From Herbiconiux ginsengi (GTDB taxonomy: Bacteria > Actinomycetota > Actinomycetes > Actinomycetales > Microbacteriaceae), in assembly GCF_900107435.1 (NCBI RefSeq), contig NZ_FNPZ01000001.1, positions 158,960 to 222,959 on the forward strand: a stretch of DNA of 64,000 nucleotides, written 5' to 3'. Position numbers and translations under genes: made by a program. This document shows positions 9,166 to 17,380 of this stretch, one piece after another (positions within the stretch are counted from its first letter, which is position 1; each line of letters begins with the position of its first letter). Under the pieces are notes generated by a model. The model had not been told where the DNA came from. It made no database searches and worked only from the letters and a program-made list of their open reading frames with translations.

Positions 9166-10236
9166 GGCCGCGCCACCGACAGTGCCGCGTGCCGAGACCG
9201 CGAGGTCGGGCTGGTCGGCGAAGACACCGTCGACACCGGTGTCCAGGATGGCCCGGAACTCCTGTTCCCATTGCCCGAAAGCGGCTTTGTCGTTCCCCAG
9301 CCGGAAGTTGCGGGGGAGAAAGCGGTTCTCGGCCCGGAGGGTCCAGGTGAACACCTGCAGGCCCGCCGCGTGCGCCCGCGACACGATGTCCGAGCTGCGG
9401 TGCGCGGCTCCGGCGAGGTCGCGCGGCATGATGATCGACTTGTCGACGCTGATCCCGTCGACCTCGCCCACCAACTCGGCGAGGCCCGCGTCGGTGAGGT
9501 GCGAGGCGTAGCCCGGGGCGCGCGAGCCTTCCCGGGCCACGACGTCGAACGGGGCGCCGCCGTCTTCGATGAGATAGGTGTAGCGCGCGGGCAGACCGCG
9601 TCGACGCAATTGGAGCAGCACCGTCTTCTCGAAGCTCTCGATGACGAGGCGATCCGCTCGATCGGCCCACCCCGACTCGGCCAGTTCCGCCGCCACGATC
9701 TCTCCGAGGGGCAAACCGATGGAGTCGAAGTAGGTCGCGTGCTTCAACTCGACGACGGCCGAGGGCCGAGCCGTGGCGATGCTCGGGGATTCCGCGTCGG
9801 CCGGGTTGCCCGGGGCATCCATTTCCGCCTCGTCGACGATGCGCAGCACGTCGGAGAGGCGCAGCAGCCCGAACCGCCCGTCGAAGCTCGCGCTCGAGGG
9901 CCGAACGGCGGGCAGGCGCTCCTTCGCCCTGAGCGTCTGCAGTTCGGGCCAGGTGAAGTCCTCCGTGAACCACCCGGTCAGCGGCCGGCCGTCGATCTCC
10001 TTGGTGCTGCGACGATCGGCGAACTCCGGATGCTCCGACACGTCGGTGGTGCCCGAGATCTCGTTCTCGTGCCGCACCACCGGCACTCCGTCGCGGGAGA
10101 CCACGACGTCGGGCTCGATGGCGTCGGCGCCGAGCCCGAAGGCCAGCTCGTAGGCCGAGACGGTGTGTTCGGGGCGATAGCCGCTCGCCCCGCGATGGCC
10201 GATGACGAGAGGATGCACACCCAGGAAATCCATCAC
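9163..10236 (-). CDS. Glycerophosphodiester phosphodiesterase
   Basis: Hydrolyses glycerophosphodiesters to glycerol-3-phosphate and an alcohol. GDPD signatures are present: VIGHRGASGYRPEHT (catalytic His13 and Arg14, Glu22, numbered from the ATG at 10233), GADAIEPDVV (metal ligands Glu40 and Asp42) and VVRHE (His55), with ESFEKTVL and a C-terminal WTLRAENRF. No signal peptide is evident, so it is probably cytosolic. GTG (10236) and ATG (10233) are adjacent; TAGCGT lies 6 nt before the GTG, typical of a leaderless start. The product feeds glycerol-3-phosphate metabolism, for which glpD lies 7 kb away. At about 356 residues it resembles GlpQ more than the shorter UgpQ group. Confidence 0.9.
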   Translation of the reverse strand: MMDFLGVHPLVIGHRGASGYRPEHTVSAYELAFGLGADAIEPDVVVSRDGVPVVRHENEISGTTDVSEHPEFADRRSTKEIDGRPLTGWFTEDFTWPELQTLRAKERLPAVRPSSASFDGRFGLLRLSDVLRIVDEAEMDAPGNPADAESPSIATARPSAVVELKHATYFDSIGLPLGEIVAAELAESGWADRADRLVIESFEKTVLLQLRRRGLPARYTYLIEDGGAPFDVVAREGSRAPGYASHLTDAGLAELVGEVDGISVDKSIIMPRDLAGAAHRSSDIVSRAHAAGLQVFTWTLRAENRFLPRNFRLGNDKAAFGQWEQEFRAILDTGVDGVFADQPDLAVSARGTVGGAA

Positions 10237-10242
10237 GCTGAC

Positions 10243-10248
10243 ACGCTA
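10243..10248 (-). promoter_or_regulatory. Candidate -10 (TAGCGT) for the phosphodiesterase gene
   Basis: TAGCGT ends 6 nt before the GTG at 10236, with no Shine-Dalgarno in between. Confidence 0.4.
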
Positions 10249-10383
10249 CGCCGAACGCGCTCGCCGCCCTTGCATCCAGCCTGGTATGCGGCGGGAATTC
10301 GGCGTACTGCCAGTGAGTTCTTGGTGAGGGTGCACTAAGTTAGAGGTGTCCACGTTCACGTTCCCCACACAGAAGAGACTGAC

Positions 10384-11214
10384 ATGGCTGAAGCGTCTTC
10401 GAGCAACCCCGCCTTCTCGCGAAATCCGGTGTTCAACGGCAAGGGTGCGCCGGCGCAGGTTCCCACCATCTCGGCCGAGGGCCTGCAAGACATGTACGAC
10501 CGGCCGGCGGCCACGCCGTCCGAGACCGACCGGATGAGCTACGAAGACACGATCGTCAAGACCGTGCTCATGTTCGTGGTGCTGCTGGCAACGGCGGCGG
10601 TCGGGTTCATCGCCAACTTCCCGGTTCCCACGGTGCTGGGCCTCGGCCTCATGATCGGCGGCGTCATCGGTGGCTTGGTCTTCGGACTGGTCAACGCGTT
10701 CAAGAGAGAGCCGTCCGTTCCGCTGATCATGCTCTACGCGGCCTTCGAAGGGCTCGCGATCGGCAGCATCTCCGGCTTCTTCGAGTCGCAGTGGTCAGGA
10801 ATCGTGCTGCAGGCCGTGCTCGCCACCCTCGCCGTGTTCGGTGTGACCCTCGCGCTGTTCGCGAGCGGCAAGATCCGTGCTTCCAAGCGCGCCACCAAGA
10901 TCTTCCTGATCGCGATCATCGGCTACGGCCTGTTCTCGCTCCTGAACTTCGTGCTCATGATCACTGGCGTCGTGACAGACCCCTGGGGTCTGCGTGGAGC
11001 CGTCGTCTTCGGCATCCCGCTCGGCATCGTCATCGGCCTGTTCGCCGTGCTGCTCGCGGCCTACTCGCTGGTGCTCGACTTCGACGCCATCAAGAAGGGC
11101 GTCCAGGCCGGCGCTCCCCGCAAGTACGGCTGGTCGGCCGCGTTCGGCCTCGTGCTGACGCTGGTCTGGCTCTACCTCGAGCTGCTGCGCATCATCGCGA
11201 TCTTCCGAAGCTGA
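10384..11214 (+). CDS. Bax inhibitor-1/YccA family membrane protein
   Basis: Seven-helix membrane protein of the BI-1/YccA family, whose bacterial members act as pH-gated cation leak channels or protease modulators; the exact role here is unknown. The 276 residues have a soluble N-terminal tail of about 55 residues with NPVFN and MSYEDTIVKT, then seven hydrophobic segments, with YAAFEGLAIGSISGFFE, a segment typical of this family's actinobacterial members, in the middle, and DFDAIKKGVQAGAPRKYGW before the last helix (the conserved acidic residues of the pore). It is a single gene, ending before a strong hairpin at 11251-11282. Confidence 0.9.
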   Translation: MAEASSSNPAFSRNPVFNGKGAPAQVPTISAEGLQDMYDRPAATPSETDRMSYEDTIVKTVLMFVVLLATAAVGFIANFPVPTVLGLGLMIGGVIGGLVFGLVNAFKREPSVPLIMLYAAFEGLAIGSISGFFESQWSGIVLQAVLATLAVFGVTLALFASGKIRASKRATKIFLIAIIGYGLFSLLNFVLMITGVVTDPWGLRGAVVFGIPLGIVIGLFAVLLAAYSLVLDFDAIKKGVQAGAPRKYGWSAAFGLVLTLVWLYLELLRIIAIFRS

Positions 11215-11250
11215 CGCGCTGACTCAGCCGCCGCCCGGAGAGCATCGAGA

Positions 11251-11282
11251 GAACGGGGTCATCCGCATGGATGGCCCCGTTC
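11251..11282. terminator. Hairpin terminator after the BI-1-like gene
   Basis: GAACGGGG (11251-11258) pairs with CCCCGTTC (11275-11282); after one T-G pair the stem continues CATCC/GGATG, leaving a GCAT loop. This 14-bp stem lies 37 nt after the upstream stop codon. An ATG (11267) overlaps the loop, which argues against using it as the start of the next gene. Confidence 0.7.
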
Positions 11283-11302
11283 CGCATTGCGGGCCGAATC
11301 CG

Positions 11303-12382
11303 GTGTCGGAGACTGTTCGGCGTTCAGGCCGTATCCTCGGCCTCGACGTCGCCCGCGGGATCGCCCTCATCGGCATGCTCTTCGCCCACACCGTGCCCGA
11401 GACCGAAGCCGAGACCGTGTTCGATGGTCGTTCGTCGATCCTCTTCGCCGTCATCGCCGGCGTCTCGATCGGGCTGATGACCGGCGGTCAGCGCGGCGTG
11501 GCTCCGGATGCGCGCGGTCGCGCCGCCCGCGTCGTCGCCCTCCGCGGGCTGCTCCTGATCATCCTGGGCGTAGCACTCACCGCGTTCGACACCCCGATCG
11601 CGATCATCCTCGACACCTACGGCTTCCTCTTCCTCCTCGCGATCCCCCTCCTCTACGCCCCGCATTGGTTGATCGCGATCGTGGCGGCCGCAGCCGCGCT
11701 GCTCGGGCCGCTCGCGGTCACCGCCATCGGCGACGCCATCGACGGTGCGACCGGGCAGGCAGCGGTCGTGCTCGAGAGTGAATGGCTGTTCTTTCCCGAA
11801 CGGTGGCTCGACGGCACCTACCCCGCACCCGTCTGGCTCGCCTACATCGCGATCGGTCTGCTCATCGCGCGGTCGGGCATCCGAAAGACCCGAGTGCAGT
11901 TCACTCTCGTGGTCGTCGGCAGTCTGGCCGCAGTCGCCGCCTACGCCGTCGCAGCAGTTCTCAGCCAGCCGGTGCTCGCGCACGACGACTCGACCGCCGA
12001 GGTCATCGCATCCGGCGGGGTCGCCGTCGCCGTGATCGGCGCCCTGGTCTGGCTCTCGGAGTCGACGCCCGCACGGGTGCGCACCGTCTCCGCGCGCATC
12101 CTGTGGCCGATCTCGTCGGCCGGCTCGATGCCGCTCACGGTCTACAGCGCCCAGATCGTGGTGCTCTGGCTCGTCATCGCGAACCATCCCACTGCCGGCC
12201 TGCTGGGTTGGCAGAGCCTTCCGCTCTTCTTCGCCCTCGCGATCCCCACGCTCGTGGTCACGAGCCTCTGGAGGTTGCGATTCGAGCAGGGGCCGCTGGA
12301 GTGGGTGGTCAGTCGTGTGACGACACAGCGCCCGTGGCGGAAGAATCCACCACGGGCGCCGGAAGTCACTCCCACTCGATAG
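11303..12382 (+). CDS. DUF1624/DUF418-like acyltransferase-type membrane protein
   Basis: Polytopic membrane protein resembling the heparan-alpha-glucosaminide N-acetyltransferase-like (DUF1624) group with a DUF418-like C-terminus. Near the N-terminus it has [21 protein letters not shown], the first helix with the conserved D-ARG and His, then nine or ten more hydrophobic segments; near the C-terminus [16 protein letters not shown] is typical. I chose the GTG at 11303 because the ATG at 11267 lies in the loop of the upstream terminator hairpin; that longer form would be 371 residues. Its 3' end overlaps the convergent guaA gene by 17 nt. Substrate unknown; modification of a surface glycan is only a guess. 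Confidence 0.75.
   Translation: MSETVRRSGRILGLDVARGIALIGMLFAHTVPETEAETVFDGRSSILFAVIAGVSIGLMTGGQRGVAPDARGRAARVVALRGLLLIILGVALTAFDTPIAIILDTYGFLFLLAIPLLYAPHWLIAIVAAAAALLGPLAVTAIGDAIDGATGQAAVVLESEWLFFPERWLDGTYPAPVWLAYIAIGLLIARSGIRKTRVQFTLVVVGSLAAVAAYAVAAVLSQPVLAHDDSTAEVIASGGVAVAVIGALVWLSESTPARVRTVSARILWPISSAGSMPLTVYSAQIVVLWLVIANHPTAGLLGWQSLPLFFALAIPTLVVTSLWRLRFEQGPLEWVVSRVTTQRPWRKNPPRAPEVTPTR
12328..12359. terminator. Convergent hairpin at the DUF1624 / guaA junction
   Basis: Perfect 10-bp stem GCGCCCGTGG (12328-12337) with CCACGGGCGC (12350-12359) and a 12-nt loop. It lies inside the last codons of the plus-strand gene and 6 nt past the guaA stop, so it could end guaA transcription; for the plus-strand gene it precedes the stop codon. 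Confidence 0.5.
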
Positions 12383-14018
12383 TGCCCGGGGGCTTCGACG
12401 TCACGTCGAGCACGACGCGATTCACGCCCGCGACCTCGTTCGTGATGCGGTTCGAGATGCGCGCGAGCACGTCGTAGGGCAGGCGCGTCCAGTCCGCCGT
12501 CATCGCGTCTTCACTCGACACCGGACGCAGCACGATCGGATGGCCGTAGGTTCGGCCGTCGCCCTGCACTCCCACGGAGCGCACATCAGCGAGGAGCACG
12601 ACGGGGCACTGCCAAATCTCGGTGTCGAGACCGGCGGCAGTGAGCTCGGCGCGCACGATGGCATCTGCCTGTCGCAGCAACTCGAGGCGCTCGAAGGTGA
12701 CCTCACCGACGATCCGGATGCCGAGCCCGGGACCAGGGAACGGCTGGCGCCCCACGATCTCCTCGGGAAGGCCGAGCTCGCGCCCGATGGCACGCACCTC
12801 GTCTTTGAAGAGCGCACGCAACGGCTCCACCAGTTCGAACTGCAGGTCTTCCGGCAGGCCGCCCACGTTGTGGTGGCTCTTGATGTTCGCGGTTCCGCTG
12901 CCGCCACCCGACTCCACCACGTCGGGGTAGAGCGTGCCCTGCACGAGGAAGCGGATGGGGTCGCCGTCGGCAGCCGCTTCGGCCACCAGGTCGGCCTGCG
13001 CCTGCTCGAAGGTGCGGATGAACTCGCGCCCGATGATCTTGCGCTTCTGCTCCGGATCGCTCACGCCGGCGAGGGCGCTGAGGAAGCGCTCGCGCGCATC
13101 GATCGTGACGAGCCGCACACCGGTGGACTTCACGTAGTCCTCTTCGACCTGACGGCGCTCGCCTTCGCGGAGCAGTCCGTGGTCGACGAACACGCACACG
13201 AGCTGGTCGCCCACCGCCTCGTGCACGAGAGCACCGGCGACCGCCGAGTCGACGCCGCCCGAGAGCGCGCAGATCACGCGCCCGGTGCCGACCTGCGCGC
13301 GGATGGCGGCGACCTGGTCGGCGATCACGTTGCCCGGGTTCCAGTCGGCGGGGATACCGGCGGCATCGTGCAGGAAGTTCTCGATGAGGTCCTGCCCGAA
13401 TTGTGTGTGCTTCACCTCGGGGTGCCACTGCACGCCGTACAGGCCGCGCGCTGGGTTGGCGAACGCCGCGACCGGGGTCGAGGCGGTGCTGGCGAGCACC
13501 TCGAAGCCTTCGGGCGCCTTCACCACGGAGTCGCCGTGGCTCATCCACACCGTCTGCGCCGACGGCTGCTCGGCGAGCAGCGAACCGCCGTCACCTCCGA
13601 TGGCCATGTCGGTCGAACCGTATTCGCGAGCGCCGGTCTGTGCCACCTCGCCGCCCAGGGCCCGGGCCATCACCTGAAAGCCGTAGCAGATGCCCATCAC
13701 GGGCACGCCGAGTTCGAAGATCTCGGAGTCGAAGGCAGGTGCTCCGTCTTCGTAGACGCTCGAAGGGCCGCCGCTCAGCACGATGCCCACCGGGTTCTTC
13801 GCGGCCACCTCGGCCGCGCTGATGTCGTGCGGCACGATCTCGGAGTAGACGCTGGCCTCGCGTACGCGACGAGCGATCAGCTGCGCATACTGCGCGCCGA
13901 AGTCGACGACGAGAACCGGACGAGTCAGTTCCTCGTGGTCGGGCGTGGCTGACGCGGGGGTGTCTGATCCGCTAATTGGATGCCTCCACTGGTTCGGGTG
14001 CGGCGGCCTCGGCCTCAC
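12366..14018 (-). CDS. guaA: GMP synthase (glutamine-hydrolysing)
   Basis: Converts XMP to GMP with glutamine-derived ammonia. The N-terminal class I amidotransferase domain opens [21 protein letters not shown] and has the nucleophile in GICYGFQ and the WHPEVKHT His/Glu; the ATP-pyrophosphatase domain has the P-loop [11 protein letters not shown], and the C-terminal dimerisation domain ends KPPGTIEWE as in the family. The start is uncertain. GTG at 14018 lacks a ribosome site and adds 14 residues that overlap the upstream gene. An in-frame ATT at 13976 lies 6 nt after GGAGG, overlaps the upstream TAG stop and would give a normal 536-residue enzyme beginning with Ser-Gly-Ser-Asp. No ATG, GTG or TTG lies between. 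Confidence 0.95.
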   Translation of the reverse strand: MRPRPPHPNQWRHPISGSDTPASATPDHEELTRPVLVVDFGAQYAQLIARRVREASVYSEIVPHDISAAEVAAKNPVGIVLSGGPSSVYEDGAPAFDSEIFELGVPVMGICYGFQVMARALGGEVAQTGAREYGSTDMAIGGDGGSLLAEQPSAQTVWMSHGDSVVKAPEGFEVLASTASTPVAAFANPARGLYGVQWHPEVKHTQFGQDLIENFLHDAAGIPADWNPGNVIADQVAAIRAQVGTGRVICALSGGVDSAVAGALVHEAVGDQLVCVFVDHGLLREGERRQVEEDYVKSTGVRLVTIDARERFLSALAGVSDPEQKRKIIGREFIRTFEQAQADLVAEAAADGDPIRFLVQGTLYPDVVESGGGSGTANIKSHHNVGGLPEDLQFELVEPLRALFKDEVRAIGRELGLPEEIVGRQPFPGPGLGIRIVGEVTFERLELLRQADAIVRAELTAAGLDTEIWQCPVVLLADVRSVGVQGDGRTYGHPIVLRPVSSEDAMTADWTRLPYDVLARISNRITNEVAGVNRVVLDVTSKPPGTIEWE

Positions 14019-14421
14019 GCGTGGCGAGGTAGGCCTTGACCTCGCGGGCGATGCGCGCCTCGAGGAAGAAGGAGAGAAAGGGGATGACGCCGCCGAGGGC
14101 GATGACGATGAACCGCAGGAACGGCCAGCGCATGAGGCTCCACAGGCGGAAGTCGGAGAAGAGGTACACCACGTAGAACCAGCCGTGCACGATCAGGATG
14201 CCGAGGCTGATGTTCACGGCGACGGTGGTGCCTTCGGGCACGAACGCGAGGAATCCGCGCGGGCCGCCGAGTTCGAGCTCGAGGCCGATCGGGGTGTACT
14301 TCAGCAGCATCTCGGCGCAGAGCAGGAGCAGCAGCGTTCCGGTGATGATCGAGGCGACCTGGTAGAACTTCAGGGCTCCGCGGATGCGCGGGAAGTCCTT
14401 CAACTTGGGTGCGAGAGCCAT
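13972..14421 (-). CDS. DUF3817 membrane protein
   Basis: A 149-residue protein with three or four membrane helices: helix 1 around residues 22-42 ([19 protein letters not shown]), a second around 67-90 including [21 protein letters not shown], and one near 103-122. The HGWFYVVYL and [22 protein letters not shown] motifs are those of the actinobacterial DUF3817 family, whose function is unknown. TAGGCT lies 6 nt before the ATG, pointing to a leaderless transcript despite the SURF1-like gene ending 4 nt upstream. It is adjacent to guaA, and its TAG stop overlaps the possible guaA ATT. Confidence 0.85.
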   Translation of the reverse strand: MALAPKLKDFPRIRGALKFYQVASIITGTLLLLLCAEMLLKYTPIGLELELGGPRGFLAFVPEGTTVAVNISLGILIVHGWFYVVYLFSDFRLWSLMRWPFLRFIVIALGGVIPFLSFFLEARIAREVKAYLATREAEAAAPEPVEASN

Positions 14422-14425
14422 GAAA

Positions 14426-15247
14426 CTAGCCTACCCGCGCATCCGGAGCGTTATCGGCGGCTTCCTCCTGCTCGCGCTCCCAGGTGTCGCGCACCAGGCG
14501 ATACCAGAGGTAGATCGCGAAGCCGGCGAACACCACCCACTCGGCGGCGTAGAAGATGTTGAGCCAGTTGAGTTCCACCGAGCGCTGGGGTTCAGGCGAC
14601 GAGATGGTCTCGAGCCCGGCCGGGGAGGCGTCGGTCACGACATACCCACCGTAGACGTCGGCGGCCTGATCGAACTCCGTCCACCGGTTGATGAGCGAAG
14701 AGACCGACATGGTGGTCTGCAGAGCTCCGCCGGAGAGCGACTCGACGCCGACGAGGGGCTTCTGGTCATCGGAGAGCACGGGGGCCTCGGTCGGGAGATA
14801 GCGCCCGACGAGCGTCTCGGAGACCGATCCGCCCGCATCGGCCGCGAGGGCCCGGGCGACGGAGAGCGCGGAATCCGCATCCGCCGTCCAGCCGAGCGCC
14901 ACGGCGAGGTAGGTGTCGGCCGGGCTGTCGACCGCGAACTGCCCGATCACCCAGAAGCCGCCCGCTCCGTCGTTCAAGCGGTCGCCCAGCACGTCGTAGC
15001 CGCTGGCCACGAAATGCCCCGGAACCGTGACGCGCTGGGCAGCCTGCGTCTCGATCACCGGCGACTGCGGTTGGGCGACCTCGGCGAGCGGGCGCACCTG
15101 CTCGGTCTGGTCGTTCACGACCGTGCCGGTCGAGACCGCACGCTCGAGCTGCCACTGGCCGAGCGCGGCGAACCCGGCGGCCACCGCGAGGGCCAGAACG
15201 AGGGTCGCGATCCACCGCGGCCGTCGCATGACGCTGAAGATGCTCAA
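14426..15247 (-). CDS. SURF1-like cytochrome oxidase assembly protein
   Basis: SURF1 proteins help insert haem a into cytochrome c oxidase. The 273 residues show the family layout: one N-terminal membrane helix (about residues 13-29) followed by GQWQLERA, a large extracytoplasmic domain with FVASGYDVLGDRL and GGFWVIGQF, and a second helix near the C-terminus (LNIFYAAEWVVFAGFAIYLW). The TTG at 15247 overlaps the antiporter stop as TTGA; an ATG 18 nt further in is an alternative. Coupling with the cation antiporter upstream is through sequence overlap only; no functional link is known to me. Confidence 0.85.
   Translation of the reverse strand: MSIFSVMRRPRWIATLVLALAVAAGFAALGQWQLERAVSTGTVVNDQTEQVRPLAEVAQPQSPVIETQAAQRVTVPGHFVASGYDVLGDRLNDGAGGFWVIGQFAVDSPADTYLAVALGWTADADSALSVARALAADAGGSVSETLVGRYLPTEAPVLSDDQKPLVGVESLSGGALQTTMSVSSLINRWTEFDQAADVYGGYVVTDASPAGLETISSPEPQRSVELNWLNIFYAAEWVVFAGFAIYLWYRLVRDTWEREQEEAADNAPDARVG
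14428..14433 (-). promoter_or_regulatory. Candidate -10 (TAGGCT) for the DUF3817 gene
   Basis: Same hexamer as upstream of the PerM-like gene and tsaB, ending 6 nt before the ATG at 14421 and lying in the end of the upstream coding region. Confidence 0.4.
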
Positions 15248-16704
15248 TACTCGCTGTCTCTCGCTCGGGGATTCGGTTCGTCGGACTGCTGCATGGCCTG
15301 TTCGATCAGGCGGTCGACGTTCGCCCGGTCGGGTTCGGCGAAGTCGTCTTCGTCGCCGAGATCGAGCCCGGTGTCGGCGTCGACGACGGATACCGCGCCA
15401 CCGCCACTGCCCGGGGTGCCGGGGCCGCCGCCGTATGCCGCCGGGATCTCGTCGAGTTCACCGCGGCTCTCACCCTCCATCAGCGCGATGGCCTCCGCGG
15501 CCTCAGCCGATCGGGCCTTCGCCACGGCCTGCTTCTTCTTGGTGCGCAGCACCACGGCGCCGATCTTCTCGGAGTTCACGGCGAGGATCGGGCCCATGAT
15601 CGCCATGATAAGCACGTACAACCCGGCGAAAGGCTGGATGCGCGAGTCGAGACCTGCCGCGAGCGCGAGGGTGGCGAGGATGAGCGCGAACTCCCCGCGG
15701 TTCTGCAGGATGGCGGCCGTGTTGATGCCCGCCTGAGGCCCGAGACCGTTCAGCCACGCCACGAACTGGCCCGCGATGATGTTGAGCGTCATGGTCATCA
15801 CCACGGCGATCACCACGGGGAGGATGACCTCGGGGAACTTCGTGGGGTCGAGCCCCAACCCGAAGTTCAAGAAGAAGAAGGCCCCGAACACATCGCGCAA
15901 CGGGATCGCGATCTGCTCGATGCGGTTCCGGTACCGGGTGGCGCCGAGCACCAGCCCGATCAGGAAGGCACCGATCGCGTCGGTCACCCCGAGGATCTCG
16001 CCCAGACCGCCGAACATGATGGCCAGACCGAAGAAGAGGATGGTGAACAGTTCGTCGTCTTTGGTGCGGAACAGTCTCGACACCACCCGCCCACCCCAGC
16101 GCGCGACGGCGAACATGACGATGAGGAACACGAACGAGATGACGAGCTTGCCCACCACGGGCCAGATCTCGGTCTCGCCCGAGAGCACCACCGACACGAT
16201 GGCGAGGTAGATGGCGATGAACACGTCTTCGACCACGGTGACGCCCAGGATCATCGGCGTCTCGCGGTTGGCGAGCCGGTTCAGCTCGATCAACAGCTTC
16301 GTGACGATGGCGCTCGAGGATGTCGCGGTGATTCCCGCGATGACGAGGGCCTCGCGAGTTCCCCAGCCCACCAGGAAGCCGAACGCGAAGCCCACCACCA
16401 TGTTGATGGCGATGTACGAGCCGCCGGAGATGATGAGCTTGCCGGCGTTGCTGAAGAACTCGTCTTGATCGAACTCCAGGCCGAGGTTGAACAGCAGGAG
16501 GATCAGCCCGAAGACCGCGATCAGCTCGATGTAGTCGCCGTGCACGAAATTGATCGGGAACCAGCCGAAGTACGGGCTCGCCAGGAGGCCCACGACCATG
16601 TAGATCGGGATGGCGGGCAGCCCGATGGACTTGCCCAGCCGCCCGAGGACATAGGCGATGACGAAGAGGACGCCGAGAACGAGGAGGTCGGGGCCTAGGT
16701 GCAT
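15244..16704 (-). CDS. CPA2-family cation:proton antiporter (KefB/KhtU type)
   Basis: Polytopic transporter of 486 residues that exchanges K+ or Na+ for protons. It begins LGPDLLVLGVLFVIAYVLGRLGKSIGLPAIPIYMVVGLLASP, a typical first two helices of the Kef family, and has GLEFDQDEF and ATSSSAIVTKLL (the discontinuous-helix region), GVTDAIGAFLIGLVLGATRYR and QNRGEFALILATLAL. After about residue 400 comes a hydrophilic, probably disordered tail rich in Gly, Asp and Glu and no TrkA-N domain. The regulatory domain is instead encoded just upstream, 12 nt away, an arrangement like Bacillus KhtTU. Ion preference cannot be told from sequence. Confidence 0.9.
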   Translation of the reverse strand: MHLGPDLLVLGVLFVIAYVLGRLGKSIGLPAIPIYMVVGLLASPYFGWFPINFVHGDYIELIAVFGLILLLFNLGLEFDQDEFFSNAGKLIISGGSYIAINMVVGFAFGFLVGWGTREALVIAGITATSSSAIVTKLLIELNRLANRETPMILGVTVVEDVFIAIYLAIVSVVLSGETEIWPVVGKLVISFVFLIVMFAVARWGGRVVSRLFRTKDDELFTILFFGLAIMFGGLGEILGVTDAIGAFLIGLVLGATRYRNRIEQIAIPLRDVFGAFFFLNFGLGLDPTKFPEVILPVVIAVVMTMTLNIIAGQFVAWLNGLGPQAGINTAAILQNRGEFALILATLALAAGLDSRIQPFAGLYVLIMAIMGPILAVNSEKIGAVVLRTKKKQAVAKARSAEAAEAIALMEGESRGELDEIPAAYGGGPGTPGSGGGAVSVVDADTGLDLGDEDDFAEPDRANVDRLIEQAMQQSDEPNPRARDSEY

Positions 16705-16716
16705 GCGTCCGGCCGT

Positions 16717-17247
16717 CTAGTTTCCGGGCGGACCGTCGACCGCGACCTTCGCCTTGGCCGCGCCGGTGCGGAAGAAGTTGAACGCCTTGGCGACCTTCTC
16801 CGGCGAACCCGCGACGACGAGCGTGTCGCCGGGGAAGACCTTGAAGTCAGGGGCCGGGGCAGGGTTCGTGGAGTCGCCGCGCACGACCGCGACGACAGTG
16901 AGGCCGGCGATCCCGCGCTCCGCGGGGCTGCCCAGCGGCTGCCCGGCGATGTGGTCTTCGTAGTCGACCGTGAACCAGTCGATGCTGAGGCCCGGGATCT
17001 GGTCGAGCGCGGTGAGCGACTCGGTGATCTGGGTGCCGCCCAGGAGCTCGGCGAGGGTGTGCGCCTCGTCTTCGGAGAGCCGCAGCGACACCTTCGTCAC
17101 GTCGGGACCTTCTCCGTCGTCGGCGAAGGTGATGAGGTCGCTGTGCCCGGACCGGTGGGCGATCACGCCCACCTTCCCGCCGTCGGAGGTGTAGAAGGTG
17201 TGCAGCACCCCCACTCCGGGAAGCTTCACTCGCCGAACGTCCACCAT
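16717..17247 (-). CDS. TrkA_C-domain regulator of the adjacent antiporter (KhtT-like)
   Basis: A 176-residue cytosolic protein starting MVDVRRVKLPGVGVLHTF, as in KhtT-type subunits that gate the partner antiporter in response to pH or a ligand such as cyclic-di-AMP. The C-terminal half from about residue 90 is an RCK_C/TrkA_C fold (GLTVVAVVRGDSTNPAP, FPGDTLVVAGSPEKV). The ATG at 17247 is preceded by GAGGAG at 7 nt, and a TTG 15 nt upstream is less likely. It is the first gene of the pair, ending 12 nt before the antiporter. Ligand not predictable. Confidence 0.85.
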   Translation of the reverse strand: MVDVRRVKLPGVGVLHTFYTSDGGKVGVIAHRSGHSDLITFADDGEGPDVTKVSLRLSEDEAHTLAELLGGTQITESLTALDQIPGLSIDWFTVDYEDHIAGQPLGSPAERGIAGLTVVAVVRGDSTNPAPAPDFKVFPGDTLVVAGSPEKVAKAFNFFRTGAAKAKVAVDGPPGN

Positions 17248-17287
17248 GTGCTGTCTCCTCAAGAAGAATCGCGATTGCGATACTCCT

Positions 17288-17293
17288 ATTTTA
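17288..17293 (-). promoter_or_regulatory. Candidate -10 (TAAAAT) for the antiporter operon
   Basis: TAAAAT lies about 40 nt upstream of the regulator ATG at 17247 and is followed by the palindrome AATCGCGATT near the expected transcript start. A -35 was not clear. Confidence 0.4.
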
Positions 17294-17380
17294 GGCCCGC
17301 CCGAGCAGGCCTCGTCGGGCAGGTGTCAGCCTGTGGAGAACGAGGCCGGGAATCCGCCCTGTGGAGAGCTCCGCACGACC

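Noticed and set aside
6676-10338. Plus-strand open frame of 1220 codons antisense to pcrA and the phosphodiesterase gene
   Set aside because: High-GC antisense shadow; composition is Arg/Gly/Asp/Val-rich without motifs, while the minus strand has complete helicase and GDPD signatures.
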